Of a DNA stretch of 48,483 bases, positions 27,311 to 35,661 are shown piece by piece. The DNA comes from CAIVSN01 sp031539165. Its GTDB lineage: Bacteria > Patescibacteriota > Gracilibacteria > BD1-5 > UBA2023. The translations under genes and the position numbers were made by a program. How positions within the stretch are numbered: position 1 is the stretch's first letter; each line of letters opens with the position of its first letter. Below the pieces are notes generated by a model. It saw only the letters and a program-made list of their open reading frames with translations, was not told the DNA's origin and ran no database searches. Location of the stretch: NCBI GenBank assembly GCA_031539165.1, contig JAVKLK010000029.1, positions 1 to 48,483 of the forward strand, given 5' to 3'.

Positions 27311-28156
27311 ATGGCAGTTAAAAAGTATAATCCAACGACCCCGAGCCGACGTCAGATGACCGGCTACACGTTCGATGAAATTACCACAAATGAGCCGTAC
27401 AAGCCGCTCACGGGTGTATCTCCAAAACAGGCAGGTCGAAACTCAAGCGGACGAATTACCGTTCGACACCAAGGAGGTGGTCACAAAAAGTTGTACCGAT
27501 TCGTGGATTTTAAGTTCGACAAGATGGATATTCCTGCAAAGGTTGAAACCATTGAGTACGATCCATTCCGAACAGGATACATTGCTCTTGTATGCTACCG
27601 AGATGGAGAGCGACGATACGTTCTCGCTCATAAGGATATGAAGGTAGGAGATGTTATCGTTACTTCAAACGAAGCAAAACCAGTTTCCGGAAATCGAATG
27701 CGAGTTGGAAATATTCCAGTAGGACTTCAGGTATACAATGTTGAACTCATCGTAGGACAAGGTTCTACTTCCGTTCGCTCTGCTGGATCCTCTGCGACTA
27801 TCCTTTCTCAGGAAGGAGAATACACTCAAGTGAAGATGCCTTCAGGAGAAATCCGAAAAGTTCACAAACAGTGTTTTGCCACTATCGGAACTGTTTCTAA
27901 TATCGACCACTTCTTGGTAGTAATTGGTAAGGCAGGACGAAATCGATGGAAGGGAATCCGACCTACCGTTCTCGGATCATCTATGAATACCGTAGATCAC
28001 CCACATGGAGGAGGAGAAGGACACCAGTCTCTTGGACAACGAAAAGGTCCAAAGACACCATGGGGAAAAATTGCACGAGGTGTGATTACCCGACGAAGAA
28101 AAGACACTGACAAGTGGGTAGTTCGCACACGACGCGGAAAACTCCTTCAAGGCTAA
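27311..28156 (+). CDS. rplB: 50S ribosomal protein uL2
   Basis: A 281-residue protein of normal length. The conserved HPHGGGEGH loop near the peptidyl transferase centre is intact (DHPHGGGEGHQSLGQRKGPK), preceded by GKAGRNRWKGIRPTVLGSSM. Confidence 0.98.
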   Translation: MAVKKYNPTTPSRRQMTGYTFDEITTNEPYKPLTGVSPKQAGRNSSGRITVRHQGGGHKKLYRFVDFKFDKMDIPAKVETIEYDPFRTGYIALVCYRDGERRYVLAHKDMKVGDVIVTSNEAKPVSGNRMRVGNIPVGLQVYNVELIVGQGSTSVRSAGSSATILSQEGEYTQVKMPSGEIRKVHKQCFATIGTVSNIDHFLVVIGKAGRNRWKGIRPTVLGSSMNTVDHPHGGGEGHQSLGQRKGPKTPWGKIARGVITRRRKDTDKWVVRTRRGKLLQG

Positions 28157-28180
28157 TTCTTTCCAAACTAATATTCAACT

Positions 28181-28444
28181 ATGACACGCAGTCTCAAAAA
28201 AGGACCATTCATCGATGAAAAACTCGCAAAGAAAGTTGCGGTTCTGAATCAGTCTGGTAAGAAAACCATCATTAAAACTTGGGCACGTCGCTCAACCATT
28301 ACTCCTGAGTTTGTTGGACACACTTTCGGAGTTCACAATGGAAAAGACCACACTCCGGTTTTTGTAACCGAAGATATGGTTGGACACAAACTTGGTGAAT
28401 TCTCCTTCACTCGACGATTTATCGCTCACTCTGGTAACAAATAG
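28181..28444 (+). CDS. rpsS: 30S ribosomal protein uS19
   Basis: An 87-residue protein: MTRSLKKGPFIDEKLAKKV, then WARRSTITPEFVGHTFGVHNG and the end GEFSFTRRFIAHSG. The leader is ATATTCAACT, without a Shine-Dalgarno sequence. Confidence 0.97.
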   Translation: MTRSLKKGPFIDEKLAKKVAVLNQSGKKTIIKTWARRSTITPEFVGHTFGVHNGKDHTPVFVTEDMVGHKLGEFSFTRRFIAHSGNK

Positions 28445-28447
28445 TAC

Positions 28448-28774
28448 ATGAAAGCAGTTCTCAATAACGTTCGAATCTCTCCGAAAAAGGCACAAGTAGT
28501 TGCTGCTATTATTCGTGGGATGGATGCCAAGAAGGCACTCGACATGCTTAAGTGGATGCCAAACAAACCAGCAAAAATCTTATACAAGACTCTTGCAAGT
28601 GCTGTGGCAAACGCGGTTCATAATGACAGCCAAGAGCTTGGATCTCTTCAAGTTCAGACAGTTATTATCAACAAGGGTATCGTCTACAAGCGAGGAAATC
28701 CTATTTCTCGAGGACGATCTCACAAAATTCTCAAAAAAACTTCTAATATTTCTCTTGAGCTTTCTGCTCGCTAA
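28448..28774 (+). CDS. rplV: 50S ribosomal protein uL22
   Basis: A 108-residue protein with VRISPKKAQVVAAIIRGM at the N-terminus and the hairpin end YKRGNPISRGRSHKILKKTS that lines the exit tunnel. Confidence 0.96.
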   Translation: MKAVLNNVRISPKKAQVVAAIIRGMDAKKALDMLKWMPNKPAKILYKTLASAVANAVHNDSQELGSLQVQTVIINKGIVYKRGNPISRGRSHKILKKTSNISLELSAR

Positions 28775-28783
28775 TTCTTACCT

Positions 28784-29419
28784 ATGGGTCACAAAGTTAG
28801 TCCACTCGCATTCCGTATCGGATACATCAAGTCATGGAGATCTACTGGTTTCTACTCTCGCAAGGAGTATGCTAGCAATGTTTCCACTGACATGCAAGTG
28901 CGAATCCACGTTACGCGATTCCTTAAGGGAATCCCTGTCGCAAACATTTTCCTTTCTCATTCAAATGAGACTATCACGGTTACGGTATACACTTCAAGAA
29001 TTGCGGTGGTACTCGGAAAGGACGATGAGAATGTTACCAAACTTAAAACGGAACTTACAAAAAAGTTCCCTGGTCTTGGATTTCAGATTGAGGTAAAGGA
29101 AGTAAAAAAGCCTGAACTCTCGGCAGCACTTGTGGCTGATTCTATCGCCCGACAGATTGAGAAAAAGATGCCGTATCGACGAGTTATTAAGAATGCTATC
29201 TCTCGAACTATGGAGAAGGGAGGTCTCGGAATCAAGGTTATCATCGCATGACGTGTAAACGGTGCTGAAATCGCTCGAACCGAAACATACAAAGAAGGAA
29301 GTATTCCATCTCTTACAATCCGATCTGATATTGATTACGCCATCGAACGAGCTCAAACTCTTGCTGGTACAATCGGACTTAAAGTTTGGATTTACAAAGG
29401 AGACGTTTTCAAAAAATAA
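28784..29419 (+). CDS. rpsC: 30S ribosomal protein uS3 (one TGA = Gly)
   Basis: A 211-residue protein: MGHKVSPLAFRIGYIKSW, a KH domain in the middle and the C-terminal uS3 domain. The TGA at 29249-29251 falls in IIA-Gly-RVNGAEIARTE, where uS3 proteins have the glycine of SGRLNGAEIAR. A standard-code call would lose the last 56 residues. Confidence 0.97.
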
Positions 29420-29427
29420 TATCCGAG

Positions 29428-29454
29428 TTGACACTCGACAACTATACTTATAAT
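29428..29454 (+). promoter_or_regulatory. Internal consensus promoter before rplP
   Basis: TTGACA (29428-29433), a 15-bp spacer and TATAAT (29449-29454): both hexamers are perfect sigma-70 consensus. It lies between rpsC and rplP with the rplP ATG 11 nt after the -10, which would make a nearly leaderless transcript. Confidence 0.65.
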
Positions 29455-29465
29455 TTTGCCACACC

Positions 29466-29876
29466 ATGCTTCAGCCGAAGAAAACGAAATACCGAAAGGC
29501 GCAGCGCGGAGTCATCCGATGACTCGCGATTCGCGGATCGAATATCGCTTTCGGGGATTTTGCACTCAAAGTCACCGAGTCTGGATACATCACTTCTCGA
29601 CAAATCGAGGCAGCGCGACGAACTATCGTTCGTTACCTCAAGAAGGGAGGTCGTGTATGGATTCGAATCTTCCCAGACAAACCTTTTACAAAGAAACCTC
29701 TTGAGGTTCCAATGGGAGGAGGAAAAGGAGGACTCGAAATGTACCGAGCACCAGTTCGACCAGGACGAATTGTTTTCGAAATAAGCGGTATTCCTGCAAA
29801 TCTTGCAGAAGAAGCGCTCAACTTGGCAGCATATAAGCTTCCACTTAAGACCAAATTTGTTACTCACGAATCGTAG
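29466..29876 (+). CDS. rplP: 50S ribosomal protein uL16 (one TGA = Gly)
   Basis: A 136-residue protein starting MLQPKKTKYRKAQRG. The TGA at 29520-29522 gives VIR-Gly-LAIRGS, matching the usual glycine. GYITSRQIEAARR and MGGGKGGLEMYRAPVRPG follow. Under the standard code the first part is lost. Confidence 0.96.
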
Positions 29877-29878
29877 TT

Positions 29879-30061
29879 ATGGCCACTAAAAAGTCTTCTC
29901 AGTCCACTGCTCCTCACACCGAGCTTGCGACACTCCGACAACAACTCTTTGAGCTTCAGATGAAAAAACTTTCAGGAGAACTTAAAGAAACTCACAAGCT
30001 TAAGGCAGTCCGAAAGCAAATTGCCCGAACGCTTACTTTGCAAAATACCTCTACCCTGTAA
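29879..30061 (+). CDS. rpmC: 50S ribosomal protein uL29
   Basis: A 60-residue two-helix protein: ELATLRQQLFELQMKKLSGE, then LKAVRKQIARTLT. It starts 2 nt after the rplP stop, as is typical for uL16-uL29-uS17. Confidence 0.94.
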   Translation: MATKKSSQSTAPHTELATLRQQLFELQMKKLSGELKETHKLKAVRKQIARTLTLQNTSTL

Positions 30062-30070
30062 TAGCTCGAT

Positions 30071-30289
30071 ATGCGAACGAAAACTGGTACTGTCACGAGC
30101 ATCAAGATGGATAAAACCATCGTAGTAACCGTTGACACGTATAAAACTCATCCAAAGTACAAAAAGCGATATAAAGTTTCTACGAAATTTTACGCTCACG
30201 ATGAATCAAATTCATCTACTCTCGGACAAAAAGTAACCATCACTGAGTGCCGACCGCTCTCAAAGATGAAACGATGGACCCTCGCCTAA
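30071..30289 (+). CDS. rpsQ: 30S ribosomal protein uS17
   Basis: A 72-residue OB-fold protein: TGTVTSIKMDKTIVVTVDTY, KRYKVSTKFYAHDE, and ECRPLSKMKRWTL at the end. Normal place after rpmC. Confidence 0.96.
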   Translation: MRTKTGTVTSIKMDKTIVVTVDTYKTHPKYKKRYKVSTKFYAHDESNSSTLGQKVTITECRPLSKMKRWTLA

Positions 30290-30301
30290 TTTTTATTCAA
30301 C

Positions 30302-30670
30302 ATGATACAAGCAGAATCACGACTCGCTGTCGTCGACAACACTGGAGCAAAAGAAGCACTCTGTATTAAAGTACTTGGTGGTTCTAAGCGCCGATATGCA
30401 TCTGTTGGTGATGTAATCGTTGTCTCTATCAAGGAAGCCCTTCCAAATGGAAATATCAAGAAGAAGTCAGTTCAAAAGGCGGTAATCGTTCGTGTAGCTG
30501 CTGAAATTGGTCGACCAGACGGAACCTATGTTCGATCTGATGACAACGCTTGCGTTATTATCAATGAAGATGGGGAACCAAAGGGAACTCGAGTATTCGG
30601 TCCTGTATTCCGAGAACTAAAAAACAAGGGATACCAAAAGATTATTTCTCTCGCCGCAGAAGTTCTATAA
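30302..30670 (+). CDS. rplN: 50S ribosomal protein uL14
   Basis: A 122-residue protein of normal length: MIQAESRLAVVDNTGAKEAL and the end RELKNKGYQKIISLAAEVL are diagnostic. Confidence 0.97.
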   Translation: MIQAESRLAVVDNTGAKEALCIKVLGGSKRRYASVGDVIVVSIKEALPNGNIKKKSVQKAVIVRVAAEIGRPDGTYVRSDDNACVIINEDGEPKGTRVFGPVFRELKNKGYQKIISLAAEVL

Positions 30671-30680
30671 ACGTATTACT

Positions 30681-30989
30681 ATGAAAATTCACAGCTGAGA
30701 TCTCGTACAAGTTATCGCCGGTAAAGATAAAGGAAAACAGGGGAAAGTTATTTCCGTTTTCCTTAAGGAAGAGCGCGTTCTTGTTGAGGGAGTCAACAAA
30801 GTAAAAAAAGCCATCAAAAAGCAGGGAGCAACTCCAGGATATTTTGTTGAAATGGAGAAATCTATTCACGTTTCCAATGTTGCCGTTCTCGATCCAGATA
30901 CCAAAAAGCCAAGCCGAATTGGATTTCAGATTGAGGGAGCGAAGAAAATCCGAATTTCAAAAAAATCTGGTAAGTCTCTTGTAAAGTAA
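30681..30989 (+). CDS. rplX: 50S ribosomal protein uL24 (one TGA = Gly)
   Basis: A 102-residue protein: MKIHSGDLVQVIAGKDKGKQ, where the glycine at position 6 is TGA (30696-30698). The KOW motif lies at residues ~9-35. Under the standard code the start is destroyed and the gene is easily missed. It fills the gap between rplN and rplE exactly, with 10 and 6 nt on either side. Confidence 0.96.
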
Positions 30990-30995
30990 ATTTCT

Positions 30996-31535
30996 ATGTC
31001 ATTCCACGATCACATCAATTCCGTAATCCTTCCAGAGCTTCAGAAGACGCTCAAGATTGATAACGTCATGCAGCTTCCTCGATTTGAGAAAATCGTTCTC
31101 AATATGGGTATTGGAACATACGTTGCGAGCGGTAACAAAGACTTCTCTTCTCTCAAGAACGATCTTGCTCTTATTGCGGGACAGCTTCCAAAGGTAAATA
31201 CCTCTCGAAAGTCTATCTCTAACTTCAAGCTTCGTGAGGGAATGCCAGTAGGCATGACCGTTACGCTTCGAGGAGAGCGCATGTATGCATTTTTGGAGAA
31301 ATTGATTTCCATCATTCTTCCACGAGTTCGAGACTTCCGCGGTATCTCCGCTCGAGGATTCGATGGAGAGGGAAACTTCAACTTTGGAGTTAAAGAGCAC
31401 ACTATTTTCCCAGAAGTTCCTCAACTTGATGTAGTAAAGCCTCACGGACTTCAGATTACCTTCAAGCTTAAATCTCAGTCAAAAGACCATTCCAAGGCTC
31501 TTCTTGATGCACTTCACTTCCCTTTTACTCGCTAA
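30996..31535 (+). CDS. rplE: 50S ribosomal protein uL5
   Basis: A 179-residue 5S RNA-binding protein: MPRFEKIVLNMGIGTY-like N-terminus (actually QLPRFEKIVLNMGIG) and RDFRGISARGFDGEGNFNFG in the C-terminal half are conserved. Its stop overlaps the leader of rpsN by 1 nt spacing (TAATATG). Confidence 0.97.
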   Translation: MSFHDHINSVILPELQKTLKIDNVMQLPRFEKIVLNMGIGTYVASGNKDFSSLKNDLALIAGQLPKVNTSRKSISNFKLREGMPVGMTVTLRGERMYAFLEKLISIILPRVRDFRGISARGFDGEGNFNFGVKEHTIFPEVPQLDVVKPHGLQITFKLKSQSKDHSKALLDALHFPFTR

Positions 31536-31536
31536 T

Positions 31537-31761
31537 ATGGCACGAAAAGCACTCGTAAATAAAACCCAAGAAGCTCTCTCAAAAGCTGCACAGGCCCGAG
31601 CTCTCGGTAAGAAAGTAACATTCCCAACTCGTCTCTATCACCGCTGCAGTGTATGTGGTCGAGCACACGGATATATCGGTAAATTCGATATGTGCCGAAT
31701 CTGTGTTCGAGAGCGTGCAAACGCAGGAGAACTCATGGGAGTTAGAAAATCCAGCTGGTAG
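31537..31761 (+). CDS. rpsN: 30S ribosomal protein uS14, zinc form
   Basis: A 74-residue protein with a complete zinc ribbon, CSVC and CRIC, and the end RERANAGELMGVRKSSW. It has a lysine-rich N-terminal extension compared with the 61-residue zinc form. The ATG is 1 nt after the rplE stop. Confidence 0.95.
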   Translation: MARKALVNKTQEALSKAAQARALGKKVTFPTRLYHRCSVCGRAHGYIGKFDMCRICVRERANAGELMGVRKSSW

Positions 31762-31783
31762 TATTTAGATACATTATACAATT

Positions 31784-32170
31784 ATGTTCAACGATCCAAT
31801 AGCAGACATGCTTACTCGTATCCGAAACGGATACCTCTCTCGACTTGCTCGAGTTGAAGTCCCATACTCAAAGCTCAAGGCTGAACTTCTTCGAGTTCTT
31901 AAAAAGAACAACTACATTACCGGATACTCCGTTGATGAAGCAACTCGAACCATGCTCGTAGACCTGAACGATGTTCGTGTTACGAAGTATGTACCAAGTT
32001 TCCGACGCGTAAGTAAGCCAGGTCAGCGCATCTACGTGAAGAATACTGACATCAAGCGATCTCGAAACGGTCTTGGAATCTTCATTCTCTCAACTCCAAA
32101 AGGAATTGTGACAGGATATGAAGCCCATGCTCTCGGAGTAGGTGGCGAACTTCTTTGTGAAATTTACTAA
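31784..32170 (+). CDS. rpsH: 30S ribosomal protein uS8
   Basis: A 128-residue protein: MFNDPIADMLTRIRNGYLSR at the start and the end IVTGYEAHALGVGGELLCEIY are conserved. uS8 represses the spc operon in E. coli; no such site is recognised here. Confidence 0.97.
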   Translation: MFNDPIADMLTRIRNGYLSRLARVEVPYSKLKAELLRVLKKNNYITGYSVDEATRTMLVDLNDVRVTKYVPSFRRVSKPGQRIYVKNTDIKRSRNGLGIFILSTPKGIVTGYEAHALGVGGELLCEIY

Positions 32171-32180
32171 TCATTTATTT

Positions 32181-32741
32181 ATGTCTCGAATCTGAAAGCT
32201 TCCTGTCTCTATCCCTACTGGGGTAACGGTTACCGTTGACGGGAAGAAGCTCACAGTTAAGGGTCCAAAGGGAGAACTCTTCCTTACCCTTCAGGAGGCA
32301 GTCAATCTTCGTGTTGACGGCAATCAAGCTATTGTTGAAGTAGCAAACCAAGAATCTGCACAAGATCGTGCATTCTGGGGACTTACTCGAGCCCTTGTTG
32401 CAAACATGGTTATCGGAGTAAGTGACGGCTACAAGAAGTCACTTGAAATCCAAGGAGTTGGATACAAGTTTGAAGTAAATAGCCCAACAAAACTCACACT
32501 TTCTGTTGGTTTCTCTCACAAGGTAATCATGGATGCTCCTAAGGGAGTAATCGTTGAGGCCGATGCTAAAGAAAAGAACATGATTCACATCAGTGGTGTG
32601 GATAAACAGCAAGTAGGATATTTTGCCGCGTTGGTTCGTGAAATTAAGCCACCTGAACCATACAAAGGAAAAGGAATTCGATACGTTGGAGAATATGTTC
32701 GACGCAAGGCAGGAAAAACTGCTGCTAAGGGTGGTAAATAA
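32181..32741 (+). CDS. rplF: 50S ribosomal protein uL6 (TGA at Gly5)
   Basis: A 186-residue protein beginning MSRI-Gly-KLPVSIPTGV, where Gly5 of the conserved MSRIGK start is TGA (32193-32195). The second domain contains EIQGVGYKFEV and ends KPPEPYKGKGIRYVGEYVRR. A standard-code reading starts only at about residue 76. Confidence 0.97.
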
Positions 32742-32758
32742 TTTTTGTATAAGAAACT

Positions 32759-33100
32759 ATGCTAGCTAAAACAGAAAAGCGCATCAAGCGACACACCAAA
32801 ATCCGGGCTCGGATTTCTGGTACCGCAGAACGTCCACGACTCAGCGTGTTCCGCTCGAATACTTCCATCTATGCACAGCTCATCGATGATGTTGCCGGGA
32901 AGACTTTGGTAGGAGCATCCGATATTACTATCAAGACTGGAACCAAGACAGAGCGAGCAGCTCAGGTAGGAAAACTTCTTGCCGAAGCCGCAGTTAAGAC
33001 TGGAATCAGTTCGGTTGTATTCGATCGAGGAGGATTCTTGTATGCAGGACGAGTAAAGGCTCTTGCTGATGCCGCTCGAACAGCTGGACTTTCATTTTAA
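32759..33100 (+). CDS. rplR: 50S ribosomal protein uL18
   Basis: A 113-residue 5S RNA-binding protein: RHTKIRARISGTAERPRLSV and the end FDRGGFLYAGRVKALADAAR are typical. Confidence 0.96.
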   Translation: MLAKTEKRIKRHTKIRARISGTAERPRLSVFRSNTSIYAQLIDDVAGKTLVGASDITIKTGTKTERAAQVGKLLAEAAVKTGISSVVFDRGGFLYAGRVKALADAARTAGLSF

Positions 33101-33112
33101 TCTCTATTTCAC

Positions 33113-33727
33113 ATGACAGAAGAAGTACGCACTCCAGAAGCTGGAGCTCCAGAAACTCGAACTCCGAACACTTCAAATAAGCGAGAGGGTGGTCGATCAA
33201 ACGGAAATCGTCGTGATCGAGGAAATTTTAAGGATGCTCCAAAGGAATTCCAAGAAGAGCTTCTTGAGATTGCTCGAGTTACTCGTGTAACTGCAGGAGG
33301 ACGACAGCTTCGTTTCCGAGCCTCTGTAGCTATTGGAAATGGTAAGGGAACTATTGGTCTTGGTATTGGAAAGGCTGGAGAAGTTTCTGTTGCTGTAGAA
33401 AAAGCAGTTCGGGATGCAAAGAAAAATCTCGTGACTTTTCCTATGGATGGAAATACTATTCCTCATGACGCAAAGGCGAATTTCAAATCAGTTTCTGTTT
33501 TGGTTCATCCAGCCTCTGAAGGTACTGGAATCATCGCCGGAGGAGCTATTCGAAAACTCATGTTCGTTTCTGGACTCAAAGATGTAATCATCAAGCGATA
33601 CGGAGCAACAAATCCTCTTACAAACGTGCAAGCAGCACTTAAGGCACTTTCTGGACTCAAGAGCGCAAACTCTGGTTTTGCTGGTCGAAAAAAGGGAGGA
33701 GTCGCAAAAACAACTGCTGCTGAATAA
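33113..33727 (+). CDS. rpsE: 30S ribosomal protein uS5
   Basis: A 204-residue protein with a charged N-terminal extension (~1-45), then the dsRBD-like part RVTAGGRQLRFRASVAIGNG and the C-terminal domain. The next gene is rplO: rpmD (uL30), which normally lies here, is absent; only 23 nt separate the two genes. Confidence 0.96.
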   Translation: MTEEVRTPEAGAPETRTPNTSNKREGGRSNGNRRDRGNFKDAPKEFQEELLEIARVTRVTAGGRQLRFRASVAIGNGKGTIGLGIGKAGEVSVAVEKAVRDAKKNLVTFPMDGNTIPHDAKANFKSVSVLVHPASEGTGIIAGGAIRKLMFVSGLKDVIIKRYGATNPLTNVQAALKALSGLKSANSGFAGRKKGGVAKTTAAE

Positions 33728-33750
33728 TTAAACCGTGTAATTTTTAGACT

Positions 33751-34206
33751 ATGCTATCTCAAAATAATGTTCAATCCGCCGCTGGATCTACGAAGCCTCG
33801 AAAGCGAGTAGGTCGTGGAAATGGTTCAGGAAAAGGAACCTACTCTGGACGTGGAGTAAAAGGACAGGGATCTCGAACCGGTATTGGAAAGTTCAATGCA
33901 GCGTTTGAAGGAGGACAGACTCCATTGTTCCGACGCCTTCCAAAAGCTCGAGGTTTCACGAAATGGAATCAGATTAAGTTCAATATCGTTAATGTTTCTG
34001 ATCTTGCAGCACTTGCGGCTGAGAAAATCACTACGGTTGATGCTATTCTTCTTGCAGAAAAGGGAATCATTCGAAAGAATGGAAATCCCCTCAAGGTTCT
34101 TGGGAATGGAACACTCGATGTAGCAGTAACTATTACTGCAAATAAGGTATCAAAAGAGGCTCTCGCCAAAATTGAGAAAGCTGGAGGAAAGGTAGAACTT
34201 GTCTAA
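33751..34206 (+). CDS. rplO: 50S ribosomal protein uL15
   Basis: A 151-residue protein with the Gly/Lys-rich N-terminus KPRKRVGRGNGSGKGTYSGR and the segment GGQTPLFRRLPKARGF. Last ribosomal gene before secY. Confidence 0.96.
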   Translation: MLSQNNVQSAAGSTKPRKRVGRGNGSGKGTYSGRGVKGQGSRTGIGKFNAAFEGGQTPLFRRLPKARGFTKWNQIKFNIVNVSDLAALAAEKITTVDAILLAEKGIIRKNGNPLKVLGNGTLDVAVTITANKVSKEALAKIEKAGGKVELV

Positions 34207-34221
34207 TACTTACCCTCAATA

Positions 34222-34249
34222 TCAAGCCCTCCCATAGTGGGGGGCTTGA
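34222..34249 (+). terminator. Hairpin between rplO and secY
   Basis: TCAAGCCC...GGGCTTGA with C-rich/G-rich inner bases forms a stem of about 11 pairs. The T run is weak (ATTTG). With the promoter at 34291 this suggests that secY is expressed separately from the ribosomal genes. Confidence 0.7.
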
Positions 34250-34290
34250 TTTGCGAAAGAAAGATACCTGCAAAAAACTCATTACTCCCG

Positions 34291-34317
34291 TTTACTTTCT
34301 GAGAATTTCCCTATACT
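34291..34317 (+). promoter_or_regulatory. Promoter for secY
   Basis: TTTACT (34291-34296), a 15-bp spacer and TATACT (34312-34317); the secY ATG is at 34338. Confidence 0.55.
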
Positions 34318-34337
34318 CTCTTCATTCACTGTTTATT

Positions 34338-35660
34338 ATGATTCTGAAAAACATTTCTCGTCTCTGGGACTCTGAAGATGTCCGAAAAAAAGTGCTTATT
34401 ACGATTGGACTCATTTTTGTCTATAAGTTTCTTTCTCTCATTCCAGTTCCTGGAGTGAATATTGAAGCAATAGCGAATCTTAAGTCATACCTTCAAGCGA
34501 GTCAAGGGCTTGCATTCTTCTCTTCGCTCCTTGGTGGTGGATTGGAGAACTTTTCTATCATACTCATGGGACTTGCTCCGTATATCAATGCGGTAATTAT
34601 TATTCAGCTCCTTACAGTAGTAGTTCCTCAGCTTGAAGCTCTGAAAAAAGAGGGAGAACAGGGACAAAAGAAGATCAACAACTATACTCGATACTTCACT
34701 CTTCCTCTTGCTTTCGCGCAGAGCTACGGAATGATTCTTCTTATCAATACCCTGATTGGAACCAATGGAGGAGGAACGCTTATCAATACCGGTAACTTCT
34801 GGGGAGTAGTTCTCCCAGCTATGATTTGTATTACTGCTGGAACTATGGTGCTTCTTTGGCTCGGTGATATAATTACCGAATCAGGAGTGGGGAATGGATC
34901 GTCATTGATCATCTTCGCAGGAGTTCTTTCGGGAGTTCCAGCTCATATTGGACAATACTTGAGCGTTGGTAACTTCTGGTTGCTTGTGGTGCTTGCCGTT
35001 CTTACTCTTGGTGTCATCTATATAATTATCAAATTTACTGAAGGATACCGTAAGATTCCTCTCATCTACACAAAGACAGGTCGAGATGAGCGTTCGTACT
35101 TCCCGATTCGAGTAAATCAAGCAGGAATGATTCCTATCATCTTTGCCATCTCCATCGTTACTTTCCCTTCTCTCATTGGACAGATTCTTGTTGCTAAGAG
35201 TTCTGGCCGAATGGTAGAAATTGGGCAATTCCTCGTGGAGCACTTCTCTATGAATAACCCAGGATGGATATATATTGGAGTGTACTTCTTCTTGATTATT
35301 GCCTTCTCTTTCTTCTACATATCCATTGTATTTAATCCATCAGAAGTGGCTGAAAACATTCAGAAACGAGGAGGATATATTCCCGGTGTTCGTCCAGGAA
35401 AAGAAACAGCAGAATACCTTGGAAATGCGAGCACTCGCCTCAATCTTTGGGGTGGAGGATTCCTTGCATTGATTGCAGTATTCCCCTACATTGCAACAAA
35501 GCTTAACAACGAATTCTCTCTCATTGATGTCTCTGGATCAGCTCGAATTGACTTTCTCATTTCAGGGGCGGGACTCATTATTACAGTAGGAGTTATCCTT
35601 GAGCTTATCCGCAAGGTTGATACTGAGCTCAAAAGTTACGATTACAAGAAGTTCTACTAG
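34338..35660 (+). CDS. secY: Protein translocase subunit SecY
   Basis: The 440-residue channel protein has ten hydrophobic segments and conserved loops: IPVPGVNI after helix 1, LGGGLENFSIILMGLAPYIN at the plug/helix 2 region, ITESGVGNGSSLIIFAGV, and RPGKETAEYL before helix 9. The start MILKNISRLW is chosen; an upstream in-frame reading covers the promoter. No TGA codons. The exonuclease gene starts 1 nt after the stop. Confidence 0.97.
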   Translation: MILKNISRLWDSEDVRKKVLITIGLIFVYKFLSLIPVPGVNIEAIANLKSYLQASQGLAFFSSLLGGGLENFSIILMGLAPYINAVIIIQLLTVVVPQLEALKKEGEQGQKKINNYTRYFTLPLAFAQSYGMILLINTLIGTNGGGTLINTGNFWGVVLPAMICITAGTMVLLWLGDIITESGVGNGSSLIIFAGVLSGVPAHIGQYLSVGNFWLLVVLAVLTLGVIYIIIKFTEGYRKIPLIYTKTGRDERSYFPIRVNQAGMIPIIFAISIVTFPSLIGQILVAKSSGRMVEIGQFLVEHFSMNNPGWIYIGVYFFLIIAFSFFYISIVFNPSEVAENIQKRGGYIPGVRPGKETAEYLGNASTRLNLWGGGFLALIAVFPYIATKLNNEFSLIDVSGSARIDFLISGAGLIITVGVILELIRKVDTELKSYDYKKFY

Positions 35661-35661
35661 G

